From Deltaproteobacteria bacterium (lineage in GTDB: Bacteria; Desulfobacterota; JAENJC01): a stretch of DNA of 10,217 nt. The notes beneath the pieces were generated by a model. It had not been told where the DNA came from and searched no databases. It worked only from the letters and a program-made list of their open reading frames with translations. Position numbers and translations under genes: made by a program. Within the stretch, counting starts at the first letter, position 1, and the number at the start of each line of letters is the position of its first letter. Positions 1 to 5,711 of this stretch are shown piece after piece. The stretch is taken from assembly GCA_016844545.1 (NCBI GenBank), contig JAENJC010000118.1, forward strand, positions 1 through 10,217, read 5' to 3'.

Positions 1-504
1 AAGATGGCAGGGCACTCATGTGCCGCAGTTTCCGGGGCGTATATGGTGACGGTAAAGGCGTTAAAGGCGCTTTATGGTGACGATATCCCGGTAAGAAGCC
101 AGATAACGGTGTTAATAAAAGGAGGACCAACGGACCTTGCGTACGGGCCTATGGCGCAGGTGATATCTCTGATTACCGGAGCAGCTGGCAATACAGGTTT
201 TAAGGGACTCGGCAGGGTAGGCGGCAGACAAAACAAACTGGTGTTTGATGATAAGGATTTTCAGTTCAACACGTTCATCTTTCAACGTGACGATACCGGA
301 AGGTCTGTGAAGGTCACATACAATCCCCAGGTATTGCCTCAGAACCCTGATATGGGTGATCTTATGCCTCTTGTGGTGTCCGGGAAGGCATCTAAGGAGG
401 AGAGGGACCAGTTTGTTGCCATGTGGCAAGGGAATGTGAAGAAGGTCTTGCTTGAGCCTGATAAATACCCAGGGCTTTTTGAGATAGAAGAGATAAAAAT
501 ATAG
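1..504 (+). CDS. FmdE-domain protein, 5' end cut by window edge
   Basis: The reading frame is open from base 1 and ends at TAG (502-504), leaving about 167 visible residues. The first visible segment, GHSCAAVSGAYM, resembles the GH-x-C signature at the start of the FmdE domain (named after a subunit encoded in the molybdenum formylmethanofuran dehydrogenase operon). The following GGPTDLAYGPMAQVISLITG and the later DDTGRSVKV fit the same alpha/beta domain. The ATG at 4 is probably internal, because FmdE domains normally have several residues before the GH motif, so the true start lies outside the window. No C-terminal zinc ribbon is present, unlike some family members. FmdE-like proteins are widespread in anaerobes that do not make methane, and their biochemical role is poorly defined; metal or cofactor handling is only a guess. 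The gene is convergent with rnpB and has no spacer: its stop codon shares base 504 with the RNA's 3' end. Confidence 0.68.
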   Translation, partial: KMAGHSCAAVSGAYMVTVKALKALYGDDIPVRSQITVLIKGGPTDLAYGPMAQVISLITGAAGNTGFKGLGRVGGRQNKLVFDDKDFQFNTFIFQRDDTGRSVKVTYNPQVLPQNPDMGDLMPLVVSGKASKEERDQFVAMWQGNVKKVLLEPDKYPGLFEIEEIKI

Positions 505-876
505 CTGAAGCAGCCCGTAAGCCGAATTTTGTCCCCCTTTCGGGGCGATGGCCATTCATCTACGGCCACGGTTACCCGCGGCCTTTAGCGACCTTACCCG
601 TTCCATGGTGCGGGAAGCACCACCCTCACTAAAGAGGTTGGAACCTATTTGGTCTTGCTCCTGGCGGGGTTTGCCAAGCTTCCGATGTCACCACCGGAAC
701 TGGTGGGCTCTTACCCCACCGTTTCACCCTTACCCCGCATAGCGGGGCGGTCTGCTTTCTGTGGCACTTTCCTTGAGGTTACCCTCACTGGACGTTATCC
801 AGCGCCATACCCTTTGGAGTTCGGACTTTCCTCCCGGAAGAAAAACCTTCCCGGCGGCCATCTGGACTACTTCAGC
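504..876 (-). ncRNA. rnpB: RNase P RNA, bacterial type A
   Basis: This is the catalytic RNA of RNase P, which removes 5' leaders from tRNA precursors. Read on the minus strand, the conserved blocks appear in the expected order: CR-I, GGAGGAAAGUCCG (about 834-822); CCACAGAAA of the specificity domain (about 763-756); GGUAAGGGUGAAA and GGUAAGAGCCCACC, typical of P10-P12; GACCAAAUAGG; and CR-V, AGAUGAAUGG (about 561-552). The ends pair as helix P1 (GCUGAAG at 876-870 with CUUCAGC at 510-504), which sets a length of about 373 nt. This is the ancestral A type, with a P15-P17 region (GGAACGGGUAAGG). It starts 10 nt after the RNase H-family stop codon, so it could be read through from that operon, but it also appears to have its own promoter. 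After P1 the strand runs into UAUAUUUUUAUC, a possible weak terminator within the convergent gene. Confidence 0.96.
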
Positions 877-883
877 TAAATTT

Positions 884-912
884 ATACTAAGCCCCTTTCA
901 AATGGTTGTCAA
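884..912 (-). promoter_or_regulatory. Putative rnpB promoter inside the RNase H gene
   Basis: On the minus strand, a perfect -35 TTGACA (912-907) is followed by a 17-nt spacer and TAGTAT (889-884). This places initiation at the G that begins RNase P RNA (876). The -10 hexamer includes the TAG stop codon of the upstream gene (889-887). An overlapping TATAAA (886-881) is an alternative -10 but needs a 20-nt spacer. This is a consensus match only. Confidence 0.55.
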
Positions 913-1456
913 GGGCCTCATTGGCCAGGGAATCAGCCTTAGAGTTTTTATCCCTTGTTATATGATCTATCTTGAAATCACTGAAACCGGAGATGAGACT
1001 CTTTGCCTCTTTGTAGAGGTCAAGGAGCTTGCTGTCCTTCACCTTGTAAACACCGTTTATCTGCCTTACCATGAGCTCTGAATCTGAAAAGACCCGAATA
1101 GACTTTCCTCCAAGCCTTTTCCCTTCAGTGAGGGCCTCTATAAGCGCCTGATACTCTGCCATGTTATTAGTGGTTTCGCCAATATACCTCTTGAGCCCAT
1201 CAATGACATGGCCGCTTCCATTCATTACGACTACACCGATGGCTGCCTTTCCCGGGTTTCCCCTGGATGCGCCGTCTATATAAAATGTGAGGTTATCTAT
1301 TTTAGGGAGGCTCTTTGAAGAGGCCTCTTTGAATTGGGTGGAGGCTTCGAGGAGGAGTGATTCCAGGTTATCGCATGTGAGAGACGGAAACCTCTCCAGC
1401 GTCCTGGCAAAGCTGAGAGTCTCGGCCAGATGTTTTAATACCTCGTCTTTCTTCAA
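887..1456 (-). CDS. RNase HI-family protein
   Basis: This is a ribonuclease H-fold protein that probably cleaves RNA in RNA/DNA hybrids. From the chosen start it is about 189 residues: a helical N-terminal extension of about 55 residues, then the RNase H domain. The catalytic carboxylates are visible: Asp in YIDGASRGNPG (about 61), Glu in NNMAEYQAL (about 100), Asp in FSDSELMV (about 124) and Asp in NSKADSLANEA (about 173). The long ATG-less frame upstream (to 1573) lies inside the zinc-ribbon gene and is probably not translated. I chose the TTG at 1456-1454, which overlaps the upstream TGA as TTGA and is preceded by GGAAGG about 8 nt away. CTG (1459) is an alternative. The next ATG is inside the domain and too late. 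The overlap implies translational coupling to the zinc-ribbon protein. A Nif3 / zinc-ribbon / RNase H order recurs in distant bacteria, including mycobacteria. Confidence 0.85.
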   Translation of the reverse strand: MKKDEVLKHLAETLSFARTLERFPSLTCDNLESLLLEASTQFKEASSKSLPKIDNLTFYIDGASRGNPGKAAIGVVVMNGSGHVIDGLKRYIGETTNNMAEYQALIEALTEGKRLGGKSIRVFSDSELMVRQINGVYKVKDSKLLDLYKEAKSLISGFSDFKIDHITRDKNSKADSLANEALDNHLKGA

Positions 1457-2166
1457 CAGTTGTTTCCTTCCCAGTACAATATCCTGTGACAGCTTGGACA
1501 CAGGATCATCTCGTGACCTTTCTGTACCTGGTTGTAAAGCTGCGGAGGGAGGTTCATATGACATCCTGTGCATGCTCCGTTTTTAACGGGGACAACGGAT
1601 GTGGCGTTCCTTCTCTCTGATACCCTCTGGTACATCTTAAGGACGTTCGGCTTAACCTTTTTTGCGATCTCTTCCCATCCCTTCCTCTTGCCGTCGAATT
1701 CAGCGTCTATTTTGGAAAGATCTCCTTCCAGCACCTTTTTTTCCTTTGCATACTCTACCTCTTTTGCCTTGAGGGCTGCTGCCTTTTCCGATGCAACCTT
1801 TTCCATTTCCTCAACATCAGCAGTGAGTTTCAGGATGTCCTCCTCCCTGCTGGCATTCAATTTTTTCCCCTGATCAACCTCTTTGAGGAGCGCCTGGTAT
1901 TCCTTCTGCGTCTTTATGTCCTTTAAGTGGCCTTCGGTCTTCTGTATCCTGTCTATCTCCATCTGAAGCAGGCCTTCCTTTGTTCTTCTGTCCTTCTTCA
2001 GTTCCTCAAGCTGAGCTTCGCACTGTTCCAGATCGGCCTTCATGGCATCAAGTCCGGTCTGAAGCTCCGACAGGCGTTTCGGAGTATTTTCCATCTTCCG
2101 TTTCATCCCTCCCAATACTGCATCTAACTTCTGGAGCTCAACCAGTAACCTTATCTGCTCTTGCAA
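1453..2166 (-). CDS. Coiled-coil protein with C-terminal C4 zinc ribbon
   Basis: The protein has 237 residues. The first 180 or so are almost entirely charged, Lys/Glu-rich helix with heptad character, predicted to form long antiparallel coiled coils. The C-terminus carries a zinc ribbon with two CxxC pairs (C199/C202 and C223/C226) separated by about 20 residues. This matches the widespread C4-type zinc-ribbon family that includes Chlamydia CT398 and mycobacterial Rv2229c. Members are thought to act as scaffolds, but the function is not settled. Translation starts at TTG (2166-2164), supported by a strong Shine-Dalgarno, AAAGGAGGT, six bases upstream. It lies 54 nt after the Nif3-like gene and its TGA overlaps the proposed start of the RNase H gene, so the three form one operon. 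No signal peptide or membrane segment is seen; it should be cytoplasmic. Confidence 0.88.
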   Translation of the reverse strand: MQEQIRLLVELQKLDAVLGGMKRKMENTPKRLSELQTGLDAMKADLEQCEAQLEELKKDRRTKEGLLQMEIDRIQKTEGHLKDIKTQKEYQALLKEVDQGKKLNASREEDILKLTADVEEMEKVASEKAAALKAKEVEYAKEKKVLEGDLSKIDAEFDGKRKGWEEIAKKVKPNVLKMYQRVSERRNATSVVPVKNGACTGCHMNLPPQLYNQVQKGHEMILCPSCHRILYWEGNNC

Positions 2167-2220
2167 TATCTACCTCCTTTTATCGTAAAAAAAGTATGAA
2201 TCCCCCACCCAACATCCTTT

Positions 2221-2994
2221 TCAACAAACCCTTAACGGGTCACTTCCCCAGTGTATATGAAGTCCTATGTCAATCCCTTCTTTTCCCAGCGCCTCTTTTA
2301 TGATATCGGCCAACACAGGAAGCACAATCGATTCGGATGCAAAATGCCCTATATCCATAACCGCTATACCATACAATTCGGCATCCTTGGCTGCATGGTA
2401 TTTCACGTCTCCGGTTATAAGGAGGTCTGCCCCATTTTCTGCCGCATCCTTCACAAGAGAGCCGCCGCTTCCGCCGCAGACTGCAATCCTGGTTATCCTA
2501 CGCATCAGGTCGCCGACTATAGCAACATGCGGCAGAGAAAAATCGCTCTTCATCCTTACAGCAATGGATTCAATGGTTTCTATAGAGGCAACTTCCCCGA
2601 TCCTTCCCATATTAGCAAAGGGCCTCTTATTTAAAATCCCGACCCTGTCGGCAAGGGTGTCGTTTACTCCCCCATTCATGACATCAAGATTTGTATGGGC
2701 TGAATACAGAGTCATCTTGTCTATCACAGCCCTTTCTATAATCCTGCCTTCAGGTGTCTCTAAGTTAAGCCGCTTGATGGGATTAAAAAACAGGGGGTGA
2801 TGGGTAATGGCGATATTTGCACCAACCTCCCTTGCCTTGTCAAACATAGCGATGTCTGCATCGAGGGACAGGATTATGCCCGTCGCAGACCTGTCTAAAC
2901 TGCCAACCTGCAATCCTGGGTTATCCCATTCTTCGGCCAGGGCCTCCGGCACTACTCTCTCAACTATCCTCAGTACATCCCCGATTTTTGTCAT
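2221..2994 (-). CDS. Nif3-like dinuclear metal-centre protein
   Basis: This is a NIF3/YbgI-family protein of 257 residues. Family members assemble as hexameric toroids with two metal ions per subunit; the physiological reaction is unsettled, and some members have been given GTP cyclohydrolase I type 2 annotations. Diagnostic segments are EEWDNPGLQVGS near residue 22, ITHHPLFF (metal-binding histidines), YSAHTNLDVMNGGVND, ITGDVKYHAA and IGHFASE near the end, all in family order. It is the short form without the central insert domain. I place the start at ATG 2994-2992, because the MTKIGDVL sequence is the usual N-terminus; the frame extends to GTG 3027, but that would lie inside the terminator hairpin. 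No convincing Shine-Dalgarno is visible, only GGT directly before ATG, so initiation looks weak. It is the first gene of the operon with the zinc-ribbon and RNase H genes. Confidence 0.9.
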   Translation of the reverse strand: MTKIGDVLRIVERVVPEALAEEWDNPGLQVGSLDRSATGIILSLDADIAMFDKAREVGANIAITHHPLFFNPIKRLNLETPEGRIIERAVIDKMTLYSAHTNLDVMNGGVNDTLADRVGILNKRPFANMGRIGEVASIETIESIAVRMKSDFSLPHVAIVGDLMRRITRIAVCGGSGGSLVKDAAENGADLLITGDVKYHAAKDAELYGIAVMDIGHFASESIVLPVLADIIKEALGKEGIDIGLHIHWGSDPLRVC

Positions 2995-3002
2995 ACCAAA
3001 AT

Positions 3003-3032
3003 AAAAAAGGTGCACCTTTCGGTGCACCTTTT
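3003..3032 (-). terminator. Intrinsic terminator after tRNA, abutting nif3-like start
   Basis: On the minus strand, AAAAGGTGCACC and GGTGCACCTTTT form a perfect 12-bp stem closed by a GAAA tetraloop, followed by a six-T run and then ATTTT. It lies 63 nt after the tRNA and only 8 nt before the Nif3-like ATG. It is nearly symmetric, so it could also work weakly in the other direction. Confidence 0.85.
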
Positions 3033-3095
3033 AGAACTCTCAATAGAGGATGAGCATTCACTGTATTTATCTTTCAAATATGCCATATTTTAGAG

Positions 3096-3172
3096 TGGTG
3101 GGCCCACCTGGACTCGAACCAGGGACAGACCGGTTATGAGCCGGTGGCTCTAACCAACTGAGCTATGGGCCC
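3096..3172 (-). tRNA. tRNA with CAU anticodon, probably Ile2 (else elongator Met)
   Basis: This is a 77-nt cloverleaf with encoded CCA (3098-3096). The acceptor stem is GGGCCCA/TGGGCCC with discriminator A. The D arm is AGCTCAGTTGGTTAGAGC. The anticodon stem is ACCGG/CCGGT around loop CTCATAA, with the anticodon at 3138-3136. The T arm is CCTGG-TTCGAGT-CCAGG. CAU can be elongator Met, or Ile when C34 is converted to lysidine by TilS. The acceptor stem has C4-G69 and C5-G68 pairs, described in E. coli as features by which TilS selects tRNA-Ile2 over tRNA-Met, and the anticodon stem-loop resembles B. subtilis Ile2. I therefore lean to Ile2. It is not an initiator tRNA, because position 1 pairs normally and the anticodon stem lacks three G-C pairs in the initiator arrangement. 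Confidence 0.93.
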
Positions 3173-3180
3173 AAAAAAAT

Positions 3181-3209
3181 ATTTTAGTGTTAATTATCAA
3201 GTATGTCAA
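3181..3209 (-). promoter_or_regulatory. Strong promoter for the tRNA
   Basis: TTGACA (3209-3204), a 17-nt spacer and TAAAAT (3186-3181) make a near-consensus housekeeping sigma promoter, followed by AT-rich sequence up to the tRNA 5' end at 3172. It may also supply transcripts to the Nif3-like operon when the intervening terminator is read through. Confidence 0.78.
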
Positions 3210-3211
3210 GG

Positions 3212-3233
3212 AAAAAACCGATAAAACGGTTTT
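3212..3233 (-). terminator. Intrinsic terminator of rpoD
   Basis: On the minus strand, AAAACCG and CGGTTTT form a 7-bp stem around TTAT-type loop sequence, followed directly by a T run. It starts 14 nt after the rpoD stop codon and ends three bases before the tRNA -35 box. Confidence 0.75.
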
Positions 3234-3247
3234 CATATTTCTAAAAA

Positions 3248-3853
3248 TCAACCCTCAACAAAACTCTTCAGCCTCTTGGCACGGCTCGGATGTCTAAGCT
3301 TCCTGAGCGCCTTTGCCTCGATCTGCCTGATCCTTTCCCTCGTAACATCAAAGTCCTGTCCCACTTCTTCGAGGGTGTGGTCAGACTTTTCACCAATCCC
3401 GAACCTCATCCGCAACACCCTTGCCTCCCTTGGAGTCAGGGTCGCCAACACCTTATTTGTAACCTCAGTAAGGTTGGAGGTTATAACTGCCTCTATGGGA
3501 GATGGGATCGTCTTGTCCTCTATGAAGTCGCCCAGATTGCTGTCCTCCTCTTCTCCTATAGGTGTTTCAAGGGATATCGGCTCCTTGGCTATCTTCAATA
3601 TCTTCCTCACCTTATCCAGCGGCAGCTCCATCTTCTCCGCTATCTCTTCAGGCGTCGGTTCCCTCCCCTTTTCCTGGACGAGGTACCTTGAGGTCCTTAT
3701 CAGCTTGTTAATAGTCTCTATCATATGCACAGGGATCCTTATGGTTCTGGCCTGGTCTGCTATGGCCCTGGTAATGGCCTGTCTTATCCACCACGTGGCA
3801 TAGGTGGAGAACTTGTATCCCCTCTGGTATTCAAACTTGTCTACCGCCTTCAT
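3248..3853 (-). CDS. rpoD: RpoD C-terminal fragment (sigma regions 2.3-4)
   Basis: This is the second half of the primary sigma factor, 201 residues as an isolated frame. It begins with MKAVDKFEYQRGYKFSTYATW, the end of region 2.2 and region 2.3. It continues with region 2.4 (WWIRQAITRAI), region 3 (RIPVHMIETINKL and GREPTPEEIAEKM), and region 4 with its helix-turn-helix and the near-invariant VTRERIRQIEAKALRKLRHP, ending SFVEG. DNA-contacting parts for the -10 and -35 elements are therefore complete. What is missing in front of it is the block normally reading QFLDLIQEGNIGL. The frame opens at ATG 3853-3851, overlapping the upstream fragment's TGA as ATGA. That methionine is the normal internal Met of the sigma-70 sequence and not an obvious evolved start; no Shine-Dalgarno stands clear of coding sequence. 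The fragment is followed by an intrinsic terminator. Confidence 0.93.
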   Translation of the reverse strand: MKAVDKFEYQRGYKFSTYATWWIRQAITRAIADQARTIRIPVHMIETINKLIRTSRYLVQEKGREPTPEEIAEKMELPLDKVRKILKIAKEPISLETPIGEEEDSNLGDFIEDKTIPSPIEAVITSNLTEVTNKVLATLTPREARVLRMRFGIGEKSDHTLEEVGQDFDVTRERIRQIEAKALRKLRHPSRAKRLKSFVEG

Positions 3854-3859
3854 AGTCCC
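3848..3859 (-). other. Frame-breaking deletion site in rpoD
   Basis: The minus strand reads AGG GGA CTA TGA AGG here. In sigma-70 proteins the codons for NRGL and MKAV are separated by 13 codons (QFLDLIQEGNIGL). Here CT of the Leu codon runs straight into ATG AAG, so 39 nt plus one base are absent, 40 nt in total. The loss removes region 2.2 and shifts frame. Confidence 0.85.
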
Positions 3860-4977
3860 CTGTTTGTGTACTTCTTGGCGATGCTGACGACCAGCCTTAG
3901 ATTGGCCTCTACCAGCTCGCTCTTTGCAACCTTTACCCTGATCTCTCCGCTCTTCAGGTTTTTGAGAGCCTTCTTCATTTCTGCCGGCGGAAGTCCTGCC
4001 TTTTCCTCCATGCCCGCGATCTTTTCGCTGATATCGGATATCTCCGCGTCCATCTCCTTCAGCCTCTCCTGAGAAATGCGGCTTTCCTTTGCAGCTTTCT
4101 TAAGATCTGCGCCCCCTTTTCTTGCCCTTGCAAGAATGTCCATCAACTCTTCCTTCGAAGAATAGCCGCTTGCCTTTATAATGCCGGCGAGCTCCGCCTC
4201 ACATTTGTCAACCTTCTCTACGAGGTTCTTTAGCTTATGGTTTATCCTTTCGATCTGCCTCGAGCTGAGGTTCATCTCCCTCAGAGTCTCCCGTGTCTTG
4301 TCCTTGTTTTCATCCAGCTGCTTCCCAATCTGGGCCTTCTTTGCGGGCGCAAGACCCTTTCCCTGGGTCTTTTTGAAAAGGGTATCCTTTTCGTTGTCAA
4401 GGTCCCTCAGCTTTTCTTCAAACCTAAGGAATTTATCAGTATGATATTTCTGCTCTTCTTCAGTGGATTCATCGTCTGTTCCCTTTACTACGTCGACTAT
4501 AGAGGCCTTTCCTTTCCTGATCTTTTCGCCAATGCTCAGGATTTCCTTGACGGTAAGCGGGGAATTAAAGGTTACGTTCAGGATCTCTCTCTCACCTTTT
4601 TCTATCCTCTTTGCAATCTCAACCTCTTTCTCTTTGGTGAGAAGGGAAACAGAACCCATCTCCTTAAGGTACATCCTTACAGGATCTCCAATCCTCCCAA
4701 GAAACTCCACTACCGCTTCCGTCTCAGCCTCCGCCTCCGCCTCGAACTCCTCTTCAGCCTCTCCAACCCTGTGTTCGGTTATCTTTAGCTTCTGGACAGG
4801 ATCAACGACCTCTATATCCATGTCCCCAAACATGGTCATTACGTCATCCAGCTGGTCAGGGGATACCATGCTCGAAGGAAGGGCATCATTGACCTCTTCA
4901 AATGTGAGGTATCCTTTTTCCTTACCCGTGGCGATCAACTGCTCTACCTCTTTCATCTTCTTTGCATCCTTTGCCAT
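3850..4977 (-). CDS. rpoD: RpoD N-terminal fragment (sigma regions 1.1-2.1)
   Basis: This is the first half of the primary sigma factor, about 375 residues. Region 1.1 occupies about residues 1-75 (LIATGKEKGYLTFEEVNDALP), followed by an acidic Glu/Ala stretch, region 1.2 (about 95-130, GDPVRMYLKEMGSVSLLTKE), a charged coiled-coil non-conserved region to about 350, and region 2.1 ending SIAKKYTNRGL. It then hits TGA at 3852-3850, where the family continues QFLDLIQEGNIGL. Fragments plus the missing 13 residues give about 590, normal for RpoD. ATG occurs at both 4980 and 4977; AGGAGG (4987-4982) lies one base from the first and four from the second, so I prefer 4977. An upstream dnaG and downstream tRNA fit the macromolecular-synthesis operon. 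As written the product lacks promoter-recognition domains and cannot work as a sigma factor on its own. Confidence 0.92.
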   Translation of the reverse strand: MAKDAKKMKEVEQLIATGKEKGYLTFEEVNDALPSSMVSPDQLDDVMTMFGDMDIEVVDPVQKLKITEHRVGEAEEEFEAEAEAETEAVVEFLGRIGDPVRMYLKEMGSVSLLTKEKEVEIAKRIEKGEREILNVTFNSPLTVKEILSIGEKIRKGKASIVDVVKGTDDESTEEEQKYHTDKFLRFEEKLRDLDNEKDTLFKKTQGKGLAPAKKAQIGKQLDENKDKTRETLREMNLSSRQIERINHKLKNLVEKVDKCEAELAGIIKASGYSSKEELMDILARARKGGADLKKAAKESRISQERLKEMDAEISDISEKIAGMEEKAGLPPAEMKKALKNLKSGEIRVKVAKSELVEANLRLVVSIAKKYTNRGL

Positions 4978-4995
4978 CATGCCTCCTCATAAAAC

Positions 4996-5044
4996 AGTGT
5001 TCAGCAGTCACTGGTCAGCGGTCAGCTGACAGATGAAAGCTGAG
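4996..5044. repeat. Degenerate heptanucleotide tandem repeat between dnaG and rpoD
   Basis: Seven consecutive 7-base units fill 4996-5044: AGTGTTC, AGCAGTC, ACTGGTC, AGCGGTC, AGCTGAC, AGATGAA and AGCTGAG. The early units follow AGCNGTC and the later ones AGCTGA-C/A, so the middle forms the perfect 10-bp palindrome GTCAGCTGAC (5021-5030). The tract takes up most of the dnaG-rpoD gap and ends just before the rpoD ribosome-binding site. Confidence 0.7.
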
Positions 5045-5060
5045 AATATTATTAATATAT

Positions 5061-5711
5061 CTAATACAGCTTATTGTGTCTTTCCCTAAGCTCCATTAGG
5101 AGTCCCTCATCCCCTTTTTTTACCGCCTCTTCCATCTCCTTGCGGAGCCTCTCTTTCTCTTTTTTAAGCCTGAAAGCCTTCAAACTCCTGATGCAGTCTT
5201 CAAGCTCCCTCCCATGCTCTACAACCTCGTGCATCTCAACTATCAGTCTTGAATAAAGCCCCCTCTCCTCTTCGGATTCAAAATAGTTGAGAGGGTCAGA
5301 ACCGGCAGGCATCTTAAGGAGGTTCTCCCCAAACAACCTCAAGGTTTCACTCTTAAAGTCGCCCAGTGTCTCGCTCTCCACAACCCTTCCCTTCAGTTCA
5401 GGGTATTTGAGGAGCAACTGGATTATCTTTTTTTCGGCAGTTTGGGTCCCGGACAGTATTCCCTTTTCTGGTAATCTTACCTCAAACTTCTTAGGGCCGC
5501 CACTACCCCTCTTCCTCATCTCCCTGGCAAGCGACTCTTCCTGAACGCCTGTCCTCTCCGAGACTATCTTTATATAGTGTTCCTGCTCAATCCTGCTTGG
5601 CAGGCGTTCTATATATGGGAAGACCTCTTCTATTACCTTGAGCTTCTCCTTTATCTCGGTTGCATTTTTACCTTTCAGCGCCTCATTTATGAAAAACTCC
5701 ATTATTGGCAT
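5061..5711 (-). CDS. dnaG: DnaG C-terminal fragment (end of core and helicase-binding domain)
   Basis: This is the C-terminal 216 residues of DNA primase as an open frame. It starts MPIMEFFINEALKG, which in intact primases follows directly after the end of the TOPRIM-containing core, and continues with the helical linker (IEEVFPYIERLPSRIEQEHYI and VSERTGVQEESL). The last 130 or so residues form the helical domain that in other bacteria binds the replicative helicase DnaB. It stops at TAG 5063-5061. The ATG (5711-5709) lies in the second copy of an 11-bp duplication and overlaps the upstream TAA (ATGCCAATAA). A second ATG follows at TAATGG. Reinitiation could make a separate helicase-binding polypeptide, but there is no Shine-Dalgarno nearby, and the frame is more simply the shifted remainder of one gene. 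With one repeat copy removed it joins the upstream fragment into a primase of about 575 residues, a normal length. Confidence 0.9.
   Translation of the reverse strand: MPIMEFFINEALKGKNATEIKEKLKVIEEVFPYIERLPSRIEQEHYIKIVSERTGVQEESLAREMRKRGSGGPKKFEVRLPEKGILSGTQTAEKKIIQLLLKYPELKGRVVESETLGDFKSETLRLFGENLLKMPAGSDPLNYFESEEERGLYSRLIVEMHEVVEHGRELEDCIRSLKAFRLKKEKERLRKEMEEAVKKGDEGLLMELRERHNKLY

Noticed and set aside
548..1081. Plus-strand open frames across 548-1081
   Set aside because: They are antisense to RNase P RNA and the RNase H gene and have no recognisable domain or ribosome-binding site.
1457..1573. N-terminal extension of the RNase H-family frame to an ATG-like start at 1573
   Set aside because: It lies wholly inside the zinc-ribbon gene's conserved C-terminal cysteines in another frame, and its sequence shows no RNase H features; the TTG at 1456 fits better.
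2995..3027. GTG at 3027 as the start of the Nif3-like protein
   Set aside because: It falls within the terminator stem, adds residues outside the family alignment, and has no ribosome-binding site.
3248..4977. Programmed frameshift expressing full-length RpoD
   Set aside because: No shift or hop can supply the missing 13 residues, since the bases for them are not present in the window.
4463..5029. Long plus-strand frame opposite rpoD (188 codons)
   Set aside because: It is the Ser/Phe/Leu-rich mirror of an acidic, Glu/Lys-rich coding strand, which commonly yields spurious long frames.
4996..5044. CRISPR array
   Set aside because: Units are 7 bases with no spacers, and no cas gene is nearby.
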